DNA from: Sphingobacteriia bacterium
Lineage (GTDB): Bacteria; Bacteroidota; Bacteroidia; NS11-12g; UBA955
Assembly: GCA_021151535.1 (NCBI GenBank)
Contig: JAGKXC010000013.1
Location: 1 to 30,199, forward strand
Length of the DNA: 30,199 bases
Direction of reading: 5' to 3'
A model generated the notes under the pieces. It ran no database searches. It had not been told where the DNA came from and saw only the letters and a list, made by a program, of their open reading frames with translations. The translations under genes were made by a program, and so were the position numbers. Positions 8,860-15,676 of the stretch are shown in pieces (the first letter of the stretch is position 1; each line of letters opens with the position of its first letter).

Positions 8860-9084
8860 ATGAAACCGTCTAAGAAAAACATTTTAGTAATTATCTTGCT
8901 TGTTGCAATAAATGCGGTGGGCTTTTTTATTGCTCGAAATTATTTTTCAGACTCTAAGGAAATCGAGCAACATTCTTCACATAATAAAGTAGCTGAATGG
9001 TTTCATGTACACACCAAGGTTACACAAGAAACAAAATGGATTGTAGCCGTAATGGATATTCTAAAATTCTATCGCGGTAATTAA
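8860..9084 (+). CDS. Small single-pass membrane protein, unknown
   Basis: A 74-residue protein not recognised as a family. It has a Lys-rich start (MKPSKKN), one membrane helix at about residues 7-27 (ILVIILLVAINAVGFFIARNYF) and a polar C-terminal tail of about 45 residues with several His (HSSHNK, WFHVHTK). By the positive-inside rule the tail should face the periplasm. It begins 70 nt after the LtaS-like gene and ends 11 nt before the histidine kinase, so it may be the first gene of the kinase/regulator operon and could be a small accessory or sensor partner; that is inference from position only. Codon use looks like its neighbours. Confidence 0.6.
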   Translation: MKPSKKNILVIILLVAINAVGFFIARNYFSDSKEIEQHSSHNKVAEWFHVHTKVTQETKWIVAVMDILKFYRGN

Positions 9085-9095
9085 ATCCCATTTTT

Positions 9096-10166
9096 TTGCA
9101 GGTTGCATTCAATCGATCAGTAATTAAAATTCAACGGGCGATTATACATTATCGCCTGTATCATTTATTGTTTTGGGCAATTTACATTCTAATTGTTGGA
9201 ATAACGCTGCCTGTATTAAAGCACGACCTATGGGGTAGCATTGTAAAAGAATTTCCAATCATCGCCTTGCATATGATTGTAGTGTATGTGAATTTTGGCA
9301 TACTCGTAAAGCGGTTTTTATTAACCAAAAATTACTTAGCTTACATAGTTTCTGCTGTATTGTTGGTTTGTGCGGCCACTTTTCCCATCGCTATACTTGC
9401 ACATACGATTATTCAAGATAAAGATTTTCAAAGTATTGTTTGGTCACCTCAATTCTTATACCTAATCGCACTCAGTATAGTGTTTTCTTTGATTTTAACC
9501 ATGTTGCTAAAGTTCTTGAAACAATCTTATGAAGATCAGCAAGTAAGTAAGGAATTACAACGGGTTCAATTGGAAACTGAATTGAAATTTTTAAAGGCTC
9601 AAATCAACCCCCATTTTTTGTTTAATTCATTAAATAATCTTTATGCCCTAACTTTAAAAAAATCGGATTTAGCGCCTGAGGTAGTACTTCGATTAAGTGA
9701 TATTTTAAGATATGTTTTATATGAAACTCAGTATGGATTGGTTGATTTTCAAAAAGAATTGCAACATTTACGAGATTTTGTTGAATTAGAGAAAATTAGA
9801 ATAGGGGATAGAGTTAAAATTGTTGTAGACTTAGTGGAACCTCCAACGGATATGAAAATTGAGCCTATGCTATATCTCACTTTAGTTGAAAATGCATTTA
9901 AACATGGTGCTCAAGGTAGTATTGATGATTCTTGGGTGAATATTCAAGGATATCCAACTTTAACAGGATACACTTTGGAAATTGAGAATTCAATACCCAA
10001 ACATCAACAACAAGCAAGCAATCAAAAAACTGTTGGTGGAATTGGTTTAGAAAATTTGAAAAAGCGATTGGATTTAACCTATCCTGAAAAACATAGGTTC
10101 TTTGTGCAATCGAATGAAAATAGCTATCACGTAAAACTAGAAATAGATCTGTTAAACAATAATTAA
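9096..10166 (+). CDS. LytS/YehU-type sensor histidine kinase
   Basis: Membrane-bound kinase of the LytS family (His_kinase domain plus HATPase). Four hydrophobic helices occupy about residues 23-140. A coiled linker follows (QVSKELQRVQLETELKFLKAQ), then the phosphoacceptor motif QINPHFLFNSLNNLY with His173. The ATP-binding N-box is LVENAFKHGA (Asn266) and the G-box is GGIGLENLKKRL near residue 313. It should phosphorylate the LytTR regulator seven bases downstream. The start is not certain: the only plausible codon near the first helix is TTG at 9096, in a run of T; the next ATG (MIVVYV) would remove the first helix. No separate periplasmic sensor domain is present, so the signal is probably sensed within or near the membrane. 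The first 60 bases contain an inverted pair of GGCGAT/ATCGCC. Confidence 0.9.
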   Translation: MQVAFNRSVIKIQRAIIHYRLYHLLFWAIYILIVGITLPVLKHDLWGSIVKEFPIIALHMIVVYVNFGILVKRFLLTKNYLAYIVSAVLLVCAATFPIAILAHTIIQDKDFQSIVWSPQFLYLIALSIVFSLILTMLLKFLKQSYEDQQVSKELQRVQLETELKFLKAQINPHFLFNSLNNLYALTLKKSDLAPEVVLRLSDILRYVLYETQYGLVDFQKELQHLRDFVELEKIRIGDRVKIVVDLVEPPTDMKIEPMLYLTLVENAFKHGAQGSIDDSWVNIQGYPTLTGYTLEIENSIPKHQQQASNQKTVGGIGLENLKKRLDLTYPEKHRFFVQSNENSYHVKLEIDLLNNN

Positions 10167-10172
10167 ACGAAT

Positions 10173-10904
10173 ATGCCTAATTCAATAAAATGCATCATTA
10201 TTGATGACGAGCCCTTGGCTTTAGATATTCTTGAAACTTATATTCAATCCCATGAGAATTTGAAATTGGTAAATAAATTCTCCAATGCACAGGAAGCCTC
10301 TCAATGGCTCGCTTCAAACGAAAATGAAGTGGATATTGTATTTTCAGATATTGATATGCCAGAAATGTCTGGTATAGATTTGATTAAATCAAGATACCCT
10401 GCGCCCTATGCCATTATCTTCACAACTGCTCATCCAAACTATGCAACGGATGCATTCGATTTTGAAGCTTTGGATTATTTGTTGAAGCCAATTGCTCCAG
10501 ATCGTTTTGCCAAAGCAATTAAACGCGCTGAAGAGTATGTTCAATTAAGAAGGAATGCGGATAAAGATTCTAGCCTTAATACTGATTACATTTTTGTTAA
10601 GGTTGATGGTCAACATCAAAAAGTACTTTACCAAGATATATACTTCGTAGAAGCCTTTGCCGATTATGTAAAAATTTGGATCTCTCCAGATAAACGCATT
10701 GTTACACTTCAGACAATGAGGAATATGGAAAATGCATTGCCAAAATCGTCTTTTATTCGTGTGCATAGAAGCTTTATCGTAGCGTTGGATAAAATAGAAA
10801 GTATCCAAAACTCTAATATTTCTATTGGTGGCAAATTGATACCAATTGGAAAGAATTATAAAGATGCGGTAATGGAAATCGTAAAAAAGGCCAAATTACA
10901 GTAA
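10173..10904 (+). CDS. LytTR-family response regulator
   Basis: Two-domain regulator of 243 residues. The receiver domain (about 1-125) has the acidic pair IIIDDEP, the phosphoacceptor Asp59 in FSDIDMPEMSG, the Thr of IFTTAHP and the Lys of DYLLKPI. The C-terminal LytTR DNA-binding domain (about 140-240) shows IFVKVDGQHQKVLYQDIYFVEA, then FIRVHRSFIVALDKIESI and the closing IPIGKNYKDAV, typical of AlgR/LytR proteins. It is the cognate partner of the kinase just upstream, separated by six bases. A strong intrinsic terminator about 100 bases downstream closes the unit. Targets cannot be read from the sequence; the neighbouring LtaS-like envelope enzyme is a reasonable candidate. Confidence 0.93.
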   Translation: MPNSIKCIIIDDEPLALDILETYIQSHENLKLVNKFSNAQEASQWLASNENEVDIVFSDIDMPEMSGIDLIKSRYPAPYAIIFTTAHPNYATDAFDFEALDYLLKPIAPDRFAKAIKRAEEYVQLRRNADKDSSLNTDYIFVKVDGQHQKVLYQDIYFVEAFADYVKIWISPDKRIVTLQTMRNMENALPKSSFIRVHRSFIVALDKIESIQNSNISIGGKLIPIGKNYKDAVMEIVKKAKLQ

Positions 10905-11007
10905 AATCAATTTAAAAAACGTTCGTTTCTTTTGTCATAAATAGGTAAAAAAAACGATTGTTTGATTATTTTTTCTAGTCTTTAAAATATTTTAACTTAT
11001 TAAAATA

Positions 11008-11030
11008 CAGCACTTTAGGGTGCTGTTTTT
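11008..11030 (+). terminator. Intrinsic terminator after the LytTR regulator
   Basis: CAGCAC (11008-11013) pairs perfectly with GTGCTG (11020-11025) around a six-base loop and is followed at once by TTTTTG, with an A-rich stretch before it. This is a textbook rho-independent terminator for the kinase/regulator transcript. The rest of the 245-base gap holds the inverted repeat at 11050-11064 and the leader of the XRE gene. Confidence 0.85.
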
Positions 11031-11049
11031 GTTTGGGCAACGCAATAAC

Positions 11050-11064
11050 TACAATTTTATTGTA
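11050..11064. promoter_or_regulatory. Inverted repeat TACAAT-TTT-ATTGTA upstream of the XRE gene
   Basis: Six-base perfect arms with a three-base centre, 85 bases before the GTG start of the small XRE regulator. Its position and symmetry would fit an operator for autoregulation by a dimeric HTH protein, but AT-rich inverted repeats of this size also arise by chance. Confidence 0.25.
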
Positions 11065-11139
11065 AGGGTTGCTAAAATATATCACATTGAATCAAGTTTA
11101 TAGTACCGACAACCTATACTAACTAATCGAAACTTAAAA

Positions 11140-11144
11140 AGGAG
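11140..11144 (+). promoter_or_regulatory. Strong Shine-Dalgarno deciding a GTG start
   Basis: AGGAG within AAAAAGGAG lies five bases before GTG at 11150. An overlapping ATG at 11148 is followed directly by TGA, so it cannot open the gene; the GTG must be the start. Clear Shine-Dalgarno sequences are uncommon in this window and in Bacteroidota generally. Confidence 0.6.
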
Positions 11145-11149
11145 TTAAT

Positions 11150-11467
11150 GTGAGTAAACTTGATTACAACAAAATCAAAAATTTCGCTGCAGCTAAGAGA
11201 ATTCCAATTAAAGAATTGGCTCGACGTTGCGATCTGAGTGAACAAGGGTTTCACTACATGCTGAAAAAACAAACGATGCGTGTGGATACCCTAGAAAAAA
11301 TTTGTGAAACATTAGGTGTTTCAATGTATGAATTATTTGAGGAATCTGGAGATACTGTGCTTTCTTCTGCAGCCGCTAATCAACAACAACATTCTAATAA
11401 GGAGTTATTAGAAAAGTTAGATGTAATTATTGAACTATTGAAAGTAGAAAAATACCACTTCCAATAA
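11150..11467 (+). CDS. Small XRE/Cro-type HTH regulator
   Basis: A 105-residue DNA-binding protein. Residues about 8-65 form a Cro/CI helix-turn-helix: KNFAAAKRIPIKELARRCDLSEQGFHYMLKK, then RVDTLEKICETLGVSMYELF, the standard end of the XRE fold. A Ser/Ala/Gln-rich linker (SSAAANQQQHS) leads to a C-terminal amphipathic helix (NKELLEKLDVIIELLKVEK), probably a short coiled coil for dimerisation. It is monocistronic: a terminator precedes it and another hairpin follows at 11491. The start codon is GTG behind a strong AGGAG. Nothing marks it as a phage repressor or toxin-antitoxin partner; no toxin-like gene is adjacent. Its targets are unknown, with self-regulation through the inverted repeat at 11050 possible. 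Confidence 0.85.
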   Translation: MSKLDYNKIKNFAAAKRIPIKELARRCDLSEQGFHYMLKKQTMRVDTLEKICETLGVSMYELFEESGDTVLSSAAANQQQHSNKELLEKLDVIIELLKVEKYHFQ

Positions 11468-11469
11468 TT

Positions 11470-12360
11470 TTATTGAAAACCGTTATAAGCAGACAAAGCC
11501 CAACCTTGGGCTTTGTCTATTTTGTTTATAGACACTTTGTTATTGTGAAAATGCTCCATTAAGTAAGGTAATACCTTCTCGGTAGGAATATTCCCAACTA
11601 GTTCGTCTTTTGCCATTGGGCAGCCGCCAAATCCTCCTAAAGCACCATCAAATCGCTTGCATCCATTTGCAGCTGCGGCATGCACTTTTTCTAACCATTC
11701 ATTCGGTTTTGCATGCAAATGAACACCAATATGTAGATGGGGAAGCTTCTCACTGATCATTTTGAAAATGGTAGCAATCTGCTCAGCAGTGGCAGATCCA
11801 ATAGTATCACTTAAACTTATTGTTCTAATACCTAATGCAGAAATTCGCATTCCCCATTCGATAATTTCTTCCATGCTGTAGGGGTCATTATACGGATTCC
11901 CAAAAGCCATGCTTAAATATGCAACTACTTCCTTTCCACTTGCAGTAGCGATATCCTGAATCTTTGCTAGTCGCCTGTAAGCTTCTTCTCTGCTGGCATT
12001 CGTATTTCTTCTTTGAAAGGTTTCACTAATTGAAAATGGAAACCCCAAGTAGGCAATCTTTGGATATGCAGCTGCTCTTAAAGCGCCCCTTTCATTGGCG
12101 ATAATAACCAATAGCTTGGTATTGCATTCAATGGCTGAAATTGCTTGAATTACCTCCGCCGTATCTGCCATCTGCGGGATAGATTCAGGATTAACAAAAC
12201 TGCCACAATCCAAAACATCAAATCCCAATTCCAATAACTTACTTAGATAGGATACCTTAACCTCAGTTGGAATAATGGCTTTAATGCCTTGCATGGCATC
12301 TCTTGGACATTCGATATATTCAAATGAATGAGAATCTAGTTTTACAGTTTCCGCTTTCAT
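11470..12360 (-). CDS. mvaB: Hydroxymethylglutaryl-CoA lyase family protein
   Basis: TIM-barrel lyase of the HMGL-like family, 296 residues, cleaving HMG-CoA to acetyl-CoA and acetoacetate (leucine breakdown or ketogenesis) if true to family. Key residues fit: Arg20-Asp21 in ECPRDAMQG (the canonical form is GPRDGLQNE), the His pair in HLHAKP (His214, His216; canonical HFHDT), and the active-site Cys247 in GGFGGCPMA. SLSDTIG (183-189) is the conserved S-D-T motif. The altered N-terminal motif and the loss of Asp after the His pair mark a divergent subgroup. I chose the ATG at 12360 over an in-frame TTG 15 bases upstream. It follows the DPP-IV-like gene by 32 nt on the same strand. Its last codons double as the terminator hairpin of the convergent XRE gene. 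Confidence 0.8.
   Translation of the reverse strand: MKAETVKLDSHSFEYIECPRDAMQGIKAIIPTEVKVSYLSKLLELGFDVLDCGSFVNPESIPQMADTAEVIQAISAIECNTKLLVIIANERGALRAAAYPKIAYLGFPFSISETFQRRNTNASREEAYRRLAKIQDIATASGKEVVAYLSMAFGNPYNDPYSMEEIIEWGMRISALGIRTISLSDTIGSATAEQIATIFKMISEKLPHLHIGVHLHAKPNEWLEKVHAAAANGCKRFDGALGGFGGCPMAKDELVGNIPTEKVLPYLMEHFHNNKVSINKIDKAQGWALSAYNGFQ
11491..11527 (+). terminator. 12-bp hairpin terminator for the XRE gene, inside the lyase coding end
   Basis: AGACAAAGCCCA (11491-11502) pairs perfectly with TGGGCTTTGTCT (11507-11518) around ACCT and is followed by ATTTTGTTT on the + strand. It starts 23 bases after the XRE stop and lies wholly within the last codons of the convergent HMG-CoA lyase gene (residues reading DKAQGWALS). 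The T-rich tail is present only in the + direction, so it should stop rightward transcripts and let leftward ones complete. A perfect 12-bp stem is very unlikely by chance. Confidence 0.75.
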
Positions 12361-12392
12361 CGCCCCGCAATTCAAAATACGCTAATGAGATA

Positions 12393-14714
12393 TTATAAAA
12401 AGTCGAAGAAGTACTGACAAACTTTCTTGTATAAATGCGCTCTATCTGGTCCTACTACATTATGCTTATGACCTGGATATACGAAATAATCTAAGTTTAC
12501 ATTGTGATCTTTTACATTGCGATCCACAAACATTAAGCTATGTTGCCAAACAACAACATTGTCATCAGCACCATGTATCATTAATAATTTTCCCTTTAAG
12601 TTCTTTGAATAATCCAGTAAATTGTTCGCTGCATAACCTTCAGGATTCTCTTGAGGCTTGTCCATGTATCGTTCGGTATACATAATCTCATAATATTTCC
12701 AGTTAATAACTGGACCTCCAGCTACACCTACTTTGTAGTTGCCCGCTGCTCTTGTCATTAAAGAAGTTGTCATGAATCCACCAAAACTCCAACCATGAAT
12801 TCCTACACGAGTGCTATCAACCCAAGATTGGCTTTTAAGCCACTTCAATGCCGCCAATTGGTCTTGCATTTCCACAGTTCCTAATTGGCGATGGGTTGCA
12901 TTTTCAAATTCTAAACCGCGATGTGCAGAACCGCGATTATCAACTGTGTATACAATATAACCTTTAGAAGCCATATAATGCATCCACAAACTACCGCCGC
13001 CCAACCAAGAATTAGTTACCATTTGGGCGTGTGGACCACCATAAACGTAAACTACTACTGGATATTTTTTGTTGGGATCGAAGTTGAAAGGCAAGAAAGT
13101 TCTGCTGTATAATTCAACTCCATTTAAGTTTTGTTTTTCTAATTTCACTTCGCCCAAATTGAAGTTTGTTAATGGGTTGGGCGATTCAAAGATTATATGT
13201 GTTCTAAAGTTTTCTTGGATACTGATGCCCGGTTTCAGTTTTGGAATATTAAAAATAGAAACAGTCATTGGCACCGTTACACTGGAATAAAAATCCAAAA
13301 TCTTATGACTTTCCTTGTGGTAAATGGCATTGTGAGTACCTGCATACCCTTTGGTTATTAATAATCCTTTTTTCAAAGTTGTATTTTGTAAAATTGCTGC
13401 AGTCAAGAATGAACTGTAAATATGACGTTCCATTGGCGATTCACCGGTTCCCTGATAAATTACCTGTGTACCATCAGTTGAGAATCCCAGCATTTGAGTA
13501 ACTTCCCAATTTCCAGCCGTAACACTAGAAATAACGGGCATTCCAGCACTTTTGCCTTTTTTCAAATTGGCTATCGGGAATTGGAATAAATACAAGTGAT
13601 TATAGCCACTGCCTTTATGCTCTAATACAAAGTCGGTATTGGAGTTCGGTAAGAAAACTGGGCCAGTTTCAGGTTCTACATATTTAGGGTGTGTTAATAC
13701 GAAATCAATTGAAACCAATAATCCAGTTTCAACGTCGTATTTGCGCAATTCCATTTTATTTTGTTCCCTATTTACCCAGCTGATATACAAGAATTTCTCA
13801 TCGGGTGTCCAGGTTAAATTGGTTAAATAATGATCATAAGTGCCTTCGGTTTTTAAATAAACTGTTTTCAAACTTATGGGGTCAAAAATTCCAACAGTTA
13901 CTGTGTGTGAAGAATCTCCAGCCATTGGATATTTAAAAGAACTACTACTTGCCGGGCGATCCCCAATATTTATCAGTGGACATGAAGTAACTCGTGTTTG
14001 ATCCATACGATAAAACGCCAACTTTTTTGCATTCTTACTCCAAAACAATCCTTTTGTGATTCCAAATTCATTTTGGTGAACACTCTGGCCGTACACGATA
14101 TTTTCTGAACCATCGGTGGTTACTTGGGCGTTGATAGATTTGCTCGCTAAATCGCCCTGAATACTTGTAACGTGTATATTGTTGCCTTTCACATATGCCA
14201 ACCAGTTTCCATTTTCAGAGATTTCTTGCGCTTGAATTTCCTGAACCGGAATATTTAAATATGCCTTTAAACTAATCCAGCCCAACATAAGGTTGTCTGT
14301 TTGCGCTGCGTTTAGGTTTATATGAAAATAATAGTCATTTACAGCAAACCAGCCAGTTGAACTTGATTCCCAATGAATTTGTGGAACACGCACCAATTTG
14401 AATGATTTATCTGCCGTTGTTGCAGATACAGCTACCATCGTTCTTTTGATAAACGAGTCTTTAGTAAATAACATCTTCTTGTTTAAAAGTGTTCCATTGG
14501 TATTCAAATAAAAAGCCCAACACGTATCTTTTATGGTTTGAACAAACGTATTGGCAGATTGCCATTGAACTGCTTCTGGCATTTGTGGCATAAAGGCGCG
14601 CTGGAAGCATTGCTCAATATCAATAATTTTCTTTTCTCCTTGGGCGATGCTGAAGTTTGGTTTCAAGAATGCCAATGAAAAAAATGTGAACACTAAGGCA
14701 GATTTTCTAAACAT
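12393..14714 (-). CDS. S9 family prolyl oligopeptidase, DPP-IV type
   Basis: Secreted or periplasmic serine peptidase of 773 residues that likely removes X-Pro dipeptides from peptides. It has a signal peptide (MFRKSALVFTFFSLAFLKPNFSIAQ, probable cleavage after SIA), then an eight-bladed propeller (about 40-510) with DPPIV N-terminal features such as ENGNWLAYVKGNNI and GLFWSKNAKKLAFYRMD. The C-terminal alpha/beta hydrolase domain has PVVVYVYGGPHAQMV, then the catalytic triad Ser643 (GWSFGGF), Asp717 (HGADDNV) and His751 (GHKHNV). The length matches Bacteroidota DPP IV. It is divergent from dapD across 48 bases that contain a perfect palindrome, and probably cotranscribed with the lyase gene downstream. 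Confidence 0.93.
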   Translation of the reverse strand: MFRKSALVFTFFSLAFLKPNFSIAQGEKKIIDIEQCFQRAFMPQMPEAVQWQSANTFVQTIKDTCWAFYLNTNGTLLNKKMLFTKDSFIKRTMVAVSATTADKSFKLVRVPQIHWESSSTGWFAVNDYYFHINLNAAQTDNLMLGWISLKAYLNIPVQEIQAQEISENGNWLAYVKGNNIHVTSIQGDLASKSINAQVTTDGSENIVYGQSVHQNEFGITKGLFWSKNAKKLAFYRMDQTRVTSCPLINIGDRPASSSSFKYPMAGDSSHTVTVGIFDPISLKTVYLKTEGTYDHYLTNLTWTPDEKFLYISWVNREQNKMELRKYDVETGLLVSIDFVLTHPKYVEPETGPVFLPNSNTDFVLEHKGSGYNHLYLFQFPIANLKKGKSAGMPVISSVTAGNWEVTQMLGFSTDGTQVIYQGTGESPMERHIYSSFLTAAILQNTTLKKGLLITKGYAGTHNAIYHKESHKILDFYSSVTVPMTVSIFNIPKLKPGISIQENFRTHIIFESPNPLTNFNLGEVKLEKQNLNGVELYSRTFLPFNFDPNKKYPVVVYVYGGPHAQMVTNSWLGGGSLWMHYMASKGYIVYTVDNRGSAHRGLEFENATHRQLGTVEMQDQLAALKWLKSQSWVDSTRVGIHGWSFGGFMTTSLMTRAAGNYKVGVAGGPVINWKYYEIMYTERYMDKPQENPEGYAANNLLDYSKNLKGKLLMIHGADDNVVVWQHSLMFVDRNVKDHNVNLDYFVYPGHKHNVVGPDRAHLYKKVCQYFFDFL

Positions 14715-14739
14715 AGATTGCGGTTTAAAATAGATATAT

Positions 14740-14749
14740 GCAAATTTGC
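14740..14749. promoter_or_regulatory. Palindrome GCAAATTTGC in the peptidase/dapD divergent gap
   Basis: A perfect 10-base palindrome sits near the middle of the 48-base gap and places TTTG on both strands, as partial -7 elements (AAATTTG) facing both genes. It could mark overlapping divergent promoters or an operator. The -7 matches lack the TA at the correct spacing, so the call is tentative. Confidence 0.25.
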
Positions 14750-14762
14750 CTAAAATCTGCTT

Positions 14763-15575
14763 ATGAATTTACAATCAACCATAGAAAATGCATGGGAAAA
14801 TAGAGAATTGTTGAAAGATTCTGCTACAATCAAGGCTATTGAGGAGGTAATTGAACAATTAGACAAAGGGAAATTGCGTGTTGCCGAACCAAAATCAGAT
14901 GGTACATGGCAAGTGAACGATTGGATCAAGAAAGCGGTAATATTATACTTTCCAACCAGAAAAATGGAAACTTTTCACTCCGGACCGTTGGAATTTCATG
15001 ATAAAATGCCCCTTAAAACAAATTATGAGCAATTGGGAATTAGGGTAGTGCCACATGCAGTTGCTAGATATGGTGCTTATATTTCTCCAGGAGTAATTCT
15101 TATGCCTTCCTATGTGAATATTGGCGCCTACGTAGATGAAGGAACCATGGTTGATACGTGGGCAACAGTGGGGAGTTGTGCCCAAATTGGTAAACATGTG
15201 CATTTAAGTGGTGGTGTAGGTATAGGAGGTGTTCTTGAACCAGTTCAAGCAGCACCCGTAATCATTGAGGATAATTGTTTTATTGGCAGTAGATGTATTG
15301 TGGTTGAAGGTTTTCATGTAGGGAAAGAAGCGGTTTTGGGGGCTGGATTAACCCTTACAATGTCAACCAAAGTAATTGACGTACAAACGGGTGAAGAGCT
15401 TCCAAAAGGATATATTCCTGAAAGAAGTGTGGTTATTCCTGGGAACATTAAAAAAGAATTTACAGGCGGTGAATTTTATGTACCTGCGGCTTTGATTATT
15501 GGTAAACGTAAAGCAAGCACTGATTTGAAAACATCTTTGAATGATGCTCTGAGAGAGCATAACGTGAGTGTATAA
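14763..15575 (+). CDS. dapD: Tetrahydrodipicolinate N-succinyltransferase
   Basis: Cytoplasmic acyltransferase that succinylates tetrahydrodipicolinate, committing it to the succinylase branch of diaminopimelate and lysine synthesis; DAP also feeds peptidoglycan. The 270 residues match family length. An N-terminal helical domain (about 1-95; GTWQVNDWIKKAVILYF is conserved) precedes a left-handed beta-helix of hexapeptide repeats, with VNIGAYVDEGTMVDTWATVGSCAQIG, GGVGIGGVLEPVQAAPVIIED, CFIGSRCIVVEG and AVLGAGLTL. These are hallmark DapD sequences; the enzyme works as a trimer. The ATG is the first codon after the divergent gap. The gene is followed by about 100 bases without a clear terminator before the glycosyltransferase. 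Confidence 0.95.
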   Translation: MNLQSTIENAWENRELLKDSATIKAIEEVIEQLDKGKLRVAEPKSDGTWQVNDWIKKAVILYFPTRKMETFHSGPLEFHDKMPLKTNYEQLGIRVVPHAVARYGAYISPGVILMPSYVNIGAYVDEGTMVDTWATVGSCAQIGKHVHLSGGVGIGGVLEPVQAAPVIIEDNCFIGSRCIVVEGFHVGKEAVLGAGLTLTMSTKVIDVQTGEELPKGYIPERSVVIPGNIKKEFTGGEFYVPAALIIGKRKASTDLKTSLNDALREHNVSV

Positions 15576-15676
15576 AGCAATCAAATTTCTTATTCAATGC
15601 GATAATTTTTTAGTTAAATGAAAAAGAGTTGTAAATCTGAAGAAAATGCTATTTTTTCGATATTGAGTTAACAAAA

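Noticed and set aside
9137..9156. GGCGAT-tatacatt-ATCGCC inverted pair near the kinase start as an RNA control hairpin
   Set aside because: It is better explained as two copies of the dispersed hexamer in opposite orientation; it lies 40 bases into the coding frame and the stem is only 6 bp.
12921..13501. Open frames on the + strand opposite the DPP-IV-like gene
   Set aside because: They are opposite-strand frames within a well-supported coding sequence, with no recognisable domains or starts.
15544..15560. ATGCTCT-GAG-AGAGCAT hairpin at the end of dapD as a terminator
   Set aside because: It lies before the stop codon and is followed by AACGTGAG rather than a T run.
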